From positions 62,001 to 126,000 of the forward strand of contig NZ_FOTT01000003.1 in NCBI RefSeq assembly GCF_900114655.1: DNA of 64,000 bases, given 5' to 3'. Every line of letters starts with the position of its first letter. Within the stretch, counting starts at the first letter, position 1. Of the stretch, positions 1 through 7,357 are shown piece after piece. The position numbers and the translations under genes were made by a program. The notes under the pieces were generated by a model. That model had not been told where the DNA came from, did no database searches, and was given only the letters and a program-made list of their open reading frames with translations. This DNA comes from Candidatus Frackibacter sp. WG13. Lineage in GTDB: Bacteria; Bacillota; Halanaerobiia; Halobacteroidales; Acetohalobiaceae.

Positions 1-1
1 A

Positions 2-196
2 GTAGATAAATATGGAGCTATTGGTTTAATTTTATTTACAGCTATTCCCTTACCGACAACTGGAGCTTGGACAGCATCTGTAGCAGCTACTATCTTTAAA
101 ATTAGATTTAGGTCTGCTTTTCCAGCAATTATTACAGGTGTTCTAATTGCTGGTGTAGTAATTACTCTTTTAAGCACAGGGGTTAGCCATTTCTAA
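2..196 (+). CDS. small multidrug export protein (C-terminal part)
   Basis: This is the last 64 codons of a membrane protein cut off by the window edge. The visible part is two hydrophobic helices separated by a short basic loop (KIRFRSAF). The first helix carries the motif IPLPTTGAWT, typical of the COG2426 / Sm_multidrug_ex family of small integral membrane exporters. It ends at TAA 194-196, just before the mtrB promoter, and is unrelated in function to the trp genes. The substrate cannot be told from sequence. Confidence 0.7.
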   Translation, partial: VDKYGAIGLILFTAIPLPTTGAWTASVAATIFKIRFRSAFPAIITGVLIAGVVITLLSTGVSHF

Positions 197-204
197 AGTT
201 TTGC

Positions 205-233
205 TTGACAATAAAAAGAAAGTATATTATCAT
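205..233 (+). promoter_or_regulatory. sigma-A promoter for mtrB
   Basis: TTGACA at 205-210 and TATCAT at 228-233 are separated by 17 bp. The predicted start lies about 50 bp before the mtrB start codon. With no clear terminator until 799, this promoter may also drive the trp leader. Confidence 0.65.
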
Positions 234-290
234 GAGTGTAACAGGTTTTAGTACTTATATATAGACATTGACCCAGAAAGGGGATTGATA

Positions 291-515
291 ATGGAAACGC
301 GCATAGATGAAGACTACGTAGTAATTAAAGCTTTAGAAGACGGGGTTACAATTATCGGTTTAACTCGTGGTAAGAATACTAAATTTCATCATACTGAAAA
401 GTTAGATGAGGGAGAAGTAATGTTAGCTCAATTTACAGAGCATACTTCGGCAATTAAGATTAGAGGTAAAGCAAAGATTATTACTGAACATGGCGAAGTG
501 GAGTCTGACGGTTAA
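291..515 (+). CDS. mtrB: trp RNA-binding attenuation protein (TRAP)
   Basis: The 74-residue product matches the TRAP family over its whole length, with the near-invariant segments [46 protein letters not shown] forms an 11-subunit ring that, when loaded with tryptophan, wraps RNA carrying 11 or so (G/U)AG triplets. The start is ATG 291: the SD GAAAGGGGA at 276-284 is correctly spaced, whereas the in-frame TTG at 285 lies inside it. It lies directly upstream of the trp operon, and triplet arrays that fit as its targets lie 80, 400 and 2100 bp downstream. No anti-TRAP gene is visible here. Confidence 0.95.
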   Translation: METRIDEDYVVIKALEDGVTIIGLTRGKNTKFHHTEKLDEGEVMLAQFTEHTSAIKIRGKAKIITEHGEVESDG

Positions 516-593
516 TTTGATAAATTGATTAGTTGCTAGTTTAGTCAAAAGATGAGAGTTGGGAAGAGTTGAGTATAGACAATTAAATATTAA

Positions 594-657
594 GAGATGA
601 GTTGAGTTTAGTTGAGTTTAGTTGAGTTTAGTTGAGTTGAGATTAGATTAGGAAGAG
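594..657 (+). promoter_or_regulatory. TRAP-binding triplet array in trp leader
   Basis: Thirteen GAG or TAG triplets start at 594, 599, 604, 609, 614, 619, 624, 629, 634, 639, 644, 649 and 655, i.e. every 5 nt with TT/AT spacers. Looser triplets occur upstream at 554-578. This is the spacing and number that the 11-mer TRAP ring binds. Bound TRAP would remodel the leader RNA ahead of the terminator at 799-827 and/or affect translation. Confidence 0.88.
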
Positions 658-798
658 AATTCTTTAGTATGATTCTGTCATAGGTATATTATGTCTAATT
701 TAGAATTTATAGACATGGTTAATTATCTATATTCAGAGGTGAATTAGTGCATCTATTCATATTAAAGATGATGATTAATCTATGAACCAACGAATATA

Positions 799-827
799 AG
801 CCAGGCTCAATTGAGCCTGGCTTTTTC
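799..827 (+). terminator. intrinsic terminator in trp leader
   Basis: The 22-bp perfect palindrome at 800-821 (arm GCCAGGCTCAA) is followed by a T-run. It lies about 140 nt after the TRAP array and 120 nt before the aroF remnant, so it may be the regulated attenuator of the trp operon or simply the end of the mtrB transcript. Confidence 0.8.
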
Positions 828-916
828 TGGTATGGAGGTGGTAAATTAATTCGATTAGAAGTTAGCGGCAAGGAGTGCTAAGAAGCACAAAGATAATTGC
901 TAACAGTTAATATAAG

Positions 917-952
917 TAGTTTGAGATTAGAGAGGAGTTGAGATGAGATGAG
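917..952 (+). promoter_or_regulatory. second TRAP site overlapping SD and start codon
   Basis: Triplets at 917 (TAG), 923, 928 (TAG), 932, 935, 940, 945 and 950 cover the SD GAGAGGAG and run through the ATG at 948, whose G begins the last GAG. Bound TRAP would hide the ribosome site, as known for Bacillus trpG and trpP. Confidence 0.75.
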
Positions 953-1178
953 TCAACCTGCTAGAGAGTTATATCCTTTGGTAGGGCGTAACAAGGAGTT
1001 AGAGAAGAGTATAATTCAGATTGACAGAGTTAAAATTGGTGATAGTAAGCCGGTGATTATGGCAGGACCTTGTGCTGTTGAAAGCAAAGAACAACTATTT
1101 ACTACAGCAAAGGTCGTTGCAGAAGCTGATGGCGTATCAGAAAGCTTTAGGAAGGAAGTTGGAGATGTATTATCCTAA
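948..1178 (+). pseudogene. DAHP synthase remnant (aroF N-terminus) before trpE
   Basis: Codons 1-60 read like the N-terminal part of a type I DAHP synthase: VKIGDSKPVIMAGPCAVES followed by KEQLFTTAKVVAEA. The family then continues for some 270 more residues, but here the frame leaves the family at about 1130 and stops at 1178. The piece [15 protein letters not shown] is unlike DAHP synthase. An internal deletion has therefore joined the beginning of aroF almost directly to trpE, whose ATG at 1165 lies inside this frame. The remnant keeps a good TRAP-covered SD, so it may now act as a short translated leader that couples ribosomes onto trpE. No catalytic activity is expected. Confidence 0.75.
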
Positions 1179-2631
1179 AAAGGAAGAATTCATAACTAAA
1201 GCTGAGGAAGGAAATTTAATTCCGGTCTATTGTGAGGTAGTAGCTGATATGGAGACTCCGGTGTCGGCATTTAAGAAGTTAGGAGATACTGAATACTCTT
1301 ATTTGCTCGAGAGTGTAGAAGGAGGTCAGAAGGTAGGACGTTACTCTTTTATTGGTGGTAAGCCATTCTTGACTTTTAGTTATCAAGATGGAGTGGTGAC
1401 TATTGAGAAGAATGGAAGTATTGAAGAGTATAATACTGACCATCCATTAAAAGAGTTAGAAGATATCCTGGCTAAGTATCAACCAATGGAACTTGCTGAT
1501 TTACCAAGATTTTATGGTGGGGCGGTTGGATATTTAGGTTATGACCTAGTTACTTCATTTGAAGAAATAGAATTAATGGCTTCATCAGGATTAGATATTC
1601 CAAATAGTCTATTCATCTTGACTGATACTATCTTAATCTTTGACCATGTCAAGCATAAGATCAAGATAGTGGCTAATACTTTGGTGGAAGATAATCCAGA
1701 GGAAGCTTATCAGCAAGCAATCAATAAGATTAATAAGATTAGAAAAAGGCTTAAAGTTGATTCTAAAAGCTCGTTTGCGTTAGCTAATAATAAGCAGCCA
1801 GAAAATATTGAATTTAAGTCTAATATGAATCAAGAAGAATTTATGCATAAAGTAAAGCAGGCTAAAGAGTATATCAGGGCAGGGGATATCTTTCAAGTCG
1901 TTCTTTCACAAAGATTAGAGGCAGAGATAACAGTTCAACCTTTTGAAGTCTATCGGGTATTACGACGGATTAATCCATCGCCTTATATGTATTATCTTAA
2001 TTTTAAAGAGCTACAGTTGGTGGGAGCATCACCAGAAATGTTAGTTCGAGTCGAGGATGGAGTCGTAGAGAATCGACCGATTGCCGGGACGAGACCTCGA
2101 GGAGCGACAGAAGATGAAGATAAGGAATTAGCAGAAGAAATGTTAAATGACAAGAAGGAACGAGCTGAACACACGATGTTAGTCGATTTAGGCAGAAATG
2201 ATGTTGGGAGAATCAGTAAATATGGTACTGTAGAAGTGGATGAATTTATGGAAGTAGAAGAGTATTCACATGTTATGCACTTAGTATCTAATGTAAATGG
2301 GGAATTACGAGATGATCAAAGTGGGTTTGATGCGCTTCGTTCTTGCTTTCCTGCTGGAACAGTCTCTGGTGCTCCTAAAATTAGGGCAATGGAGATCATA
2401 AGCGAGTTAGAACCGACTAAACGGGGGCCATATGCTGGTGCCATCGGTTACTTCAGTTTTAATGGTAATCTCGATAGCTGTATTACGATTAGAACTATGT
2501 TATTCAAAGAAGATAAAGTTTATGTGCAAGCAGGAGCTGGAATTGTATTTGATTCCGACCCAGCAGCCGAGTATCAAGAGACCTTGAATAAGGCGCAGGC
2601 TTTATTAAAGGCGATTGAATTAGCTAGTTGA
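1165..2631 (+). CDS. trpE: anthranilate synthase component I
   Basis: TrpE (488 aa from ATG 1165) turns chorismate plus ammonia or glutamine nitrogen into anthranilate, the first tryptophan-specific step. Family signatures include the N-terminal feedback-site region [10 protein letters not shown] near residue 41, and the C-terminal chorismate-binding core with [34 protein letters not shown] and [13 protein letters not shown] chose ATG 1165 because TrpE proteins begin close to this point; the longer reading from 1072 runs through the aroF remnant. Its start overlaps that remnant, so translation is probably coupled. No TrpG subunit is encoded in the operon, so an amidotransferase from elsewhere must partner it. 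Confidence 0.95.
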   Translation: MYYPKKEEFITKAEEGNLIPVYCEVVADMETPVSAFKKLGDTEYSYLLESVEGGQKVGRYSFIGGKPFLTFSYQDGVVTIEKNGSIEEYNTDHPLKELEDILAKYQPMELADLPRFYGGAVGYLGYDLVTSFEEIELMASSGLDIPNSLFILTDTILIFDHVKHKIKIVANTLVEDNPEEAYQQAINKINKIRKRLKVDSKSSFALANNKQPENIEFKSNMNQEEFMHKVKQAKEYIRAGDIFQVVLSQRLEAEITVQPFEVYRVLRRINPSPYMYYLNFKELQLVGASPEMLVRVEDGVVENRPIAGTRPRGATEDEDKELAEEMLNDKKERAEHTMLVDLGRNDVGRISKYGTVEVDEFMEVEEYSHVMHLVSNVNGELRDDQSGFDALRSCFPAGTVSGAPKIRAMEIISELEPTKRGPYAGAIGYFSFNGNLDSCITIRTMLFKEDKVYVQAGAGIVFDSDPAAEYQETLNKAQALLKAIELAS

Positions 2632-2678
2632 GAGTAAAGTTGAGTAAAGTAAAGGTTAATTAGATGAGAGGAGATGAG
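2621..2678 (+). promoter_or_regulatory. third TRAP-like site at the trpD ribosome-binding site
   Basis: TAG/GAG/AAG triplets occur at about 2625, 2630, 2637, 2642, 2647, 2652, 2661, 2666, 2671 and 2676, mostly on a 5-nt period, from the trpE stop through the trpD SD. AAG triplets are weaker TRAP ligands, so this site may be lower affinity than the leader array. Confidence 0.5.
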
Positions 2679-2682
2679 AATA

Positions 2683-3726
2683 ATGAAGGAATTTATTAAT
2701 CAGCTAATGGAGGGTAAGAACTTAAGTATCAAACAAGCAGCCGAAGCAATGAATCTAATTATGAGCGGTAAAGCAACTAAGGCCCAGATTGCTGGCTTTA
2801 TTACTGCGTTACGCATGAAAGGTGAGACGGTAGAAGAGATAACTGGCTGTGCCCAGGTGATGCGTGATAAGGCAACTGAGGTTAAGCCAAAAGAACCAAT
2901 AGTTGTAGATACATGTGGTACTGGTGGTGATGGAGTTGGTACGTTTAATATTTCTACGACGACTGCTTTAGTGATTGCTGGAGCGGGGGTTCCAGTAGCT
3001 AAGCATGGGAATCGTTCAGTATCTAGTCGGAGCGGTAGCGCTGATGTTTTAGAAGCCTTGGGTGTTAATTTAGAATTAAGCTCGCAAGAGGTGGCTAAGG
3101 CCGTAGATGAGATTGGTATTGGCTTTCTATATGCTCCTAAGTTTCATAAAGCGATGAAACATGCAATTGGGCCAAGGAAGGAGCTTGGAATTAGAACAGT
3201 CTTCAATATTCTAGGTCCGTTGACTAATCCTGCGCGAGCAAAACGGCAAGTATTAGGGGTGTATGATCCAGAATTGACATCAGTTTTAGCTCGAGTCCTT
3301 GGAAATCTAGGTGTAGAAAAGGCATTTGTAGTTCATGGAGCTGGTGGGCTAGATGAAATTTCGATACTAGGAGAGACTAAAGTCAGTTATTTGTGCGATG
3401 GCAAGGTAGAAGAACTTACGATTCACCCTAATGACTTTGGCTTATCAGTAGCAGAATTAGAAGCAATTAAAGGTGGTACCGTCCAAGATAATGCAGAAAT
3501 AACTCTTGAGATATTAAAAGGTGAATCTGGACCAACGCGAGATATAATTTTATTAAATAGTGCGGCTGGTCTTTTAATAGCAGACCAAGTTGATAATTTA
3601 GAAGAGGGTGTCGAATTAGCAGCTAAAATTATTGATTCAGGAAAAGCATTGGAAAAATTAGAGGAATTAATTTCCTATACAAAGAAAGTATATAACGAGC
3701 AAAAGAGTGGTTATAAATGTTCTTAG
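2683..3726 (+). CDS. trpD: anthranilate phosphoribosyltransferase
   Basis: TrpD (347 aa) transfers the phosphoribosyl group of PRPP to anthranilate. It shows the family landmarks DTCGTGGDGVGTFNIST (PRPP-binding glycine-rich loop), KHGNRSVSSRSGSADVLEA and the NILGPLTNPA segment. ATG 2683 is preferred over ATG 2674 because the SD GAGAGGAG ends at 2673, which is too close for the earlier codon, and MKEFINQLMEG fits the usual N-terminus. It is a stand-alone domain, not fused to TrpG. It overlaps trpC by 10 nt. Confidence 0.95.
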   Translation: MKEFINQLMEGKNLSIKQAAEAMNLIMSGKATKAQIAGFITALRMKGETVEEITGCAQVMRDKATEVKPKEPIVVDTCGTGGDGVGTFNISTTTALVIAGAGVPVAKHGNRSVSSRSGSADVLEALGVNLELSSQEVAKAVDEIGIGFLYAPKFHKAMKHAIGPRKELGIRTVFNILGPLTNPARAKRQVLGVYDPELTSVLARVLGNLGVEKAFVVHGAGGLDEISILGETKVSYLCDGKVEELTIHPNDFGLSVAELEAIKGGTVQDNAEITLEILKGESGPTRDIILLNSAAGLLIADQVDNLEEGVELAAKIIDSGKALEKLEELISYTKKVYNEQKSGYKCS

Positions 3727-4508
3727 AGAGAATAGTTAAGAATACAAGAGAAGAAGTTAAAAAACGAAAAGAAGAAGTAAGTTTAAAGGAGTTAACTAAG
3801 CAGTTAAGGCCATTAGATGAGATTCAGGATTTTAAAAGGTCTTTGCTCAAAGAAAAGATAGGTTTAATTGCTGAAATTAAGAAGGCCTCGCCTTCGAAAG
3901 GATTAATTAGAGAAAACTTTAATCCAGTTGAGGTTGCTAAGGTATATACTCAACAGAATGTGGCAGCTATTTCAGTATTAACTGATGAACGCTTCTTTCA
4001 GGGAAGTTTAGAGTATTTACGTTCGGTGAGGGAAGTGACAGACTTACCTTTATTACGAAAAGAATTTATTATTGACCCTTATCAGATCTATGAAGCACAA
4101 GCTTATGGAGCCGATGCAGTGCTCTTAATAGTTAATATTTTATCTAAAGGAGAGTTAGTAGAACTATTAGCATTAACTAAAGAATTAGGCTTAGATGCTT
4201 TAGTAGAAGTGCATACTACCGAAGAACTTGGGGTTGCTCAAGATGCGGGGGCAGAGATCATAGGGGTCAATAATCGTGATCTAAAGACTTTTAATACTGA
4301 TTTAAAGCAGACTTTAAAGCTCAAGACATTCTTGCCCAAGGATAAAATCATAGTTAGTGAAAGCGGGATTTCAACTAGGAAAGATATTGAAATCTTGACT
4401 AAAGCTGGCGTAGATGGAGTTTTAATTGGGGAAGCAATCATGAGGAGTAATAATTTAGAAGGAAAGATTAACGAATTAATGGGAATGAGCAGTGAGTGGG
4501 ATGACTAG
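3717..4508 (+). CDS. trpC: indole-3-glycerol phosphate synthase
   Basis: TrpC (263 aa) closes the ring of CdRP to give indole-3-glycerol phosphate. The (beta/alpha)8-barrel signatures are AEIKKASPSKG (catalytic Lys and substrate-binding Ser), VLTDERFFQGSLEYL, LPLLRKEFIIDPYQIYEA, GVNNRDLKTF and SESGI. It is the usual monofunctional length and is not fused to TrpF. The start ATG lies inside the last codons of trpD and the end overlaps the start of trpF, so the three genes are translationally coupled. Confidence 0.95.
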   Translation: MFLERIVKNTREEVKKRKEEVSLKELTKQLRPLDEIQDFKRSLLKEKIGLIAEIKKASPSKGLIRENFNPVEVAKVYTQQNVAAISVLTDERFFQGSLEYLRSVREVTDLPLLRKEFIIDPYQIYEAQAYGADAVLLIVNILSKGELVELLALTKELGLDALVEVHTTEELGVAQDAGAEIIGVNNRDLKTFNTDLKQTLKLKTFLPKDKIIVSESGISTRKDIEILTKAGVDGVLIGEAIMRSNNLEGKINELMGMSSEWDD

Positions 4509-5121
4509 AATTAAGATTTGTGGAATTACTAACTTAGAAGATGCTAAGTATGCAGTTAGTTTAGGAGTAGATAGCCTTGGTTTTATCTTTGCTGATAGTC
4601 CAAGACAGGTTAATGTAACGCAGGTAAGGAGAATAGTTAGAGAGTTACCCCCCTTTGTTAATTATACAGGTGTCTTTGTTAATGAAGATAGTAAGAAGGT
4701 GCTAAAAATTGCTAAGGATTGTAGTTTAGATACACTTCAACTGCATGGGGAAGAAGATCCAGAGTATTGTAGGCAGTTTAAGCATATGAAGGTGATTAAG
4801 GCTTTTAGAGTAAAGGAAGAGTTAGATTTAGTAAAGTTGAAAAGATATGAAGTAAATGCCTATTTACTAGACACTTATATTGCTGGACAATTAGGAGGAA
4901 CAGGAGAGACTTTTAATTGGCAATTAGCTGTGCAGGCTAAAGAATTAGGACCTATTATCTTAGCTGGAGGCTTAGAACCTGCAAATATTACAGAAGCAAT
5001 TAATCAGGTTCATCCTTATGGAGTAGATGTTAGTAGTGGAGTAGAAAAAGTAGCAGGTATAAAAGATCATAATAAATTAAAGGGATTAATTAAGAGAATA
5101 AGGAGGAAAAATTATGACTAA
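4501..5121 (+). CDS. trpF: phosphoribosylanthranilate isomerase
   Basis: TrpF (206 aa) carries out the Amadori rearrangement of PRA to CdRP. KICGITN near the N-terminus holds the catalytic Cys; [22 protein letters not shown]...GGTGETFNW and LAGGL follow in the expected barrel order, ending in [11 protein letters not shown] 4501 gives the standard [11 protein letters not shown] start; GTG 4492 would add three atypical residues. It overlaps trpC by 8 nt and trpB by 8 nt. Confidence 0.94.
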   Translation: MTRIKICGITNLEDAKYAVSLGVDSLGFIFADSPRQVNVTQVRRIVRELPPFVNYTGVFVNEDSKKVLKIAKDCSLDTLQLHGEEDPEYCRQFKHMKVIKAFRVKEELDLVKLKRYEVNAYLLDTYIAGQLGGTGETFNWQLAVQAKELGPIILAGGLEPANITEAINQVHPYGVDVSSGVEKVAGIKDHNKLKGLIKRIRRKNYD

Positions 5122-6298
5122 TAAGAAAGGACATTTCGGTGAATTTGGTGGGAAGTACGTTCCAGAACTATTAATTCCAGCTTTAGAAGAGTTAGAGGAG
5201 GCTTATGATAAGTATAAAGATGATCCAGAGTTTATAGAAGAGTTTGAGTATTATTTAGAGCAATATGTAGGGCGAGCAAATCCACTCTATTATGCTGAAA
5301 GGCTAACTAATAAGTTAGGTGGAGCAAAGATTTATCTTAAGCGAGAAGATCTTAATCATATGGGTGCGCATAAGATTAATAATACCTTAGGACAGATCTT
5401 ACTGGCACAGAGAATGGGTAAAGAGAGAATTATAGCTGAGACTGGAGCAGGACAACATGGTGTAGCTACGTCTACAGTGGCAGCTATGTTTGGCATGGAA
5501 TGTGAAATATTTATGGGAGCAGAAGATGTTGAGCGTCAGGCTTTAAATGTTTTCCGAATGAAGCTATTGGGAGCAGAAGTGACTCCTGTAACTGAAGGAA
5601 CAGCTACTTTAAGTGATGCTGTCGATGCTGCTATTAGAAATTGGGTAGAGAATGTTGATGATACTTTTTATCTACTAGGCTCAGCAGTTGGACCTCATCC
5701 TTATCCAACGATGGTGCGTGACTTCCAGTCGGTAATTGGTCAAGAAGCTCGAGAACAGATTCTTGAAGCGGAAGGAAGGTTGCCGGATCATTTAGTAGCT
5801 TGTGTTGGTGGTGGTAGTAATGCTATTGGACTCTTTTATCCATTCATTGAAGATAAAGAGGTAAATATGATCGGAGTAGAAGCAGCTGGTTTAGGTGTAG
5901 ATACTGATAAGCACGCTGCTACCTTGACTAAAGGAAGTAAAGGTATTATTCATGGTTTTAAAAGCTATGTTTTACAGGATGATAATGGTCAAATTATGCC
6001 GGTGCATTCTATTTCTGCCGGACTCGATTATCCAGGGATCGGTCCTGAACACAGCCACTTAAGAGATATAGGGCGTGCTGATTATGAAGCAGTGACCGAT
6101 GAAGAAGCTGTAAAGGCTTTTAAATTACTTTCAGAAGTAGAAGGGATTATTCCTGCTCTAGAAAGTTCACATGCTATTGCTTACGTTAAGAAATTTGCGC
6201 CTAAGTTAGATGAAGATGAAATTATTATTGTCAATCTCTCCGGTCGAGGAGATAAAGATGTATATACTGTAGCCGATAGGTTGGGAGTTGACCTTTAA
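5114..6298 (+). CDS. trpB: tryptophan synthase beta chain
   Basis: TrpB (394 aa, TrpB1 type) condenses indole with serine using PLP. The PLP lysine is in [26 protein letters not shown] is the substrate-serine loop, VGGGSNAIG the phosphate-binding loop and [12 protein letters not shown] the conserved C-terminal element. The SD AAGGAGG lies at the end of trpF. It shares one base with trpA (TAATG). Confidence 0.97.
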   Translation: MTNKKGHFGEFGGKYVPELLIPALEELEEAYDKYKDDPEFIEEFEYYLEQYVGRANPLYYAERLTNKLGGAKIYLKREDLNHMGAHKINNTLGQILLAQRMGKERIIAETGAGQHGVATSTVAAMFGMECEIFMGAEDVERQALNVFRMKLLGAEVTPVTEGTATLSDAVDAAIRNWVENVDDTFYLLGSAVGPHPYPTMVRDFQSVIGQEAREQILEAEGRLPDHLVACVGGGSNAIGLFYPFIEDKEVNMIGVEAAGLGVDTDKHAATLTKGSKGIIHGFKSYVLQDDNGQIMPVHSISAGLDYPGIGPEHSHLRDIGRADYEAVTDEEAVKAFKLLSEVEGIIPALESSHAIAYVKKFAPKLDEDEIIIVNLSGRGDKDVYTVADRLGVDL

Positions 6299-7101
6299 TG
6301 AGTAGGATAAGTTCTACTTTTAATCAATTGCAAGCGAAAGGGGAGCAGGCTTTTATTCCTTTTTTAATGGCTGGTGACCCTAATTTAGATTTAACCCAAG
6401 AGTTAGTCTTAGCAGCAGAGGAGAAAGGTGCTGACATTATTGAATTAGGGATTCCTTATGCCACTCCATTAGCTGATGGTCCTACTATTCAAAAGGCTGG
6501 TAGACGAAGCCTAGCTCATGGTACTAATTTAAATGATATCTTTTCTTTAATAGCCAAAATAAGATCAAAGAGTGAAATTCCATTGGTATTGATGGGTTAC
6601 TATAATTCCATTTATAACTATGGGCTTGAAGAGTTTGCTACTGAGTGTGAAGAGGTCGGTGTTGATGGAGTTATCATTCCTGATTTGCCTTTAGGTGAAG
6701 ATGAAGAGTTAAGGGCATATAGTGAGAGTTTAGATATAATTTTACTAATGTCTTCAACTAGTACTGAAGAAAGAATGAAGAGTGTAGCTGAAAACTCTTC
6801 AGGCTTTATCTATGCAGTTTCAACGCCGGGAACTACCGGGGCTAGAGAAGAAGTTTCTAAAGAGGTTGAAACATTGGTGAAGAAGCTTAAAAAATTGACT
6901 ACAACTCCAGTGGCAGTTGGTTTCGGGGTTTCAAAACCAGCACATGTATTAGTAATTAATAAGTTTGCTGATGGAGTTATTGTTGGCAGTGCAATCATTG
7001 AAAAGATAGAAGATAATCTAGATTTAATTAAAGATGAAAAAGAAGAATTTGTTACTAAGGTTACAGATTTTATTTATAGTCTAAGTAATCCTAAAACTTA
7101 A
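6298..7101 (+). CDS. trpA: tryptophan synthase alpha chain
   Basis: TrpA (267 aa) cleaves indole-3-glycerol phosphate and channels indole to TrpB. Visible signatures are FLMAGDPN, the catalytic Glu in ELGIPYATPLADGPTIQ, LMGYYNSIYNYG, the catalytic Asp in GVIIPDLPLGE, STPGTTGAR and VGFGVSKPAHV. The start overlaps the trpB stop by one base. It is the last gene of the operon and is followed by a strong terminator. Confidence 0.96.
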   Translation: MSRISSTFNQLQAKGEQAFIPFLMAGDPNLDLTQELVLAAEEKGADIIELGIPYATPLADGPTIQKAGRRSLAHGTNLNDIFSLIAKIRSKSEIPLVLMGYYNSIYNYGLEEFATECEEVGVDGVIIPDLPLGEDEELRAYSESLDIILLMSSTSTEERMKSVAENSSGFIYAVSTPGTTGAREEVSKEVETLVKKLKKLTTTPVAVGFGVSKPAHVLVINKFADGVIVGSAIIEKIEDNLDLIKDEKEEFVTKVTDFIYSLSNPKT

Positions 7102-7113
7102 AATAATTACTAG

Positions 7114-7152
7114 GCGCCTATCACTTGTTTTCAAGTGATAGGCGCTTTTTTA
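7114..7152 (+). terminator. terminator of the trp operon
   Basis: Arms GCGCCTATCACTTG (7114-7127) and its exact complement (7132-7145) flank a short loop and are followed by a T-run. It separates the trp operon from the injection-system block. Confidence 0.92.
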
Positions 7153-7184
7153 AATTTTTAATCAGTAAAAATGAGGATAACCTC

Positions 7185-7213
7185 TTGATTAATAAGCCAA
7201 ATTATATTATAAT
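7185..7213 (+). promoter_or_regulatory. promoter of the contractile injection locus
   Basis: TTGATT (7185-7190), 17 bp, TATAAT (7208-7213). The 5' leader to the sheath gene is about 140 nt long and AT-rich. Confidence 0.7.
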
Positions 7214-7357
7214 ATATCTTGAGTTATTTTATATCCATAAATATACATAAAATATTAAAAATTCTATTAAATAAACTTTATACCAAGGGAGAAGGAGATC
7301 TATAACTAAGAAAAGAGGTTATGATGATTTCAAAATTTAGAAAGGGGAGATTTAGCT

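Larger units (their letters stand above)
516..947 (+). other. mtrB-trp intergenic leader, no gene seen
   Basis: This 432-bp gene-free stretch holds the main TRAP array (594-657), a perfect-palindrome terminator (799-827) and the second TRAP array over the next SD. Between 660 and 795 I see only AT-rich sequence without a strong promoter; no T-box consensus is present. Which RNA segment would act as antiterminator is not obvious. Confidence 0.6.

Noticed and set aside
660-800. T-box riboswitch in the trp leader
   Set aside because: No AGGGTGG-type T-box core; the TRAP array and adjacent mtrB explain regulation better.
1072-1164. Longer TrpE start at 1072
   Set aside because: The extra 31 residues lie out of frame inside the aroF remnant and do not match TrpE N-termini.
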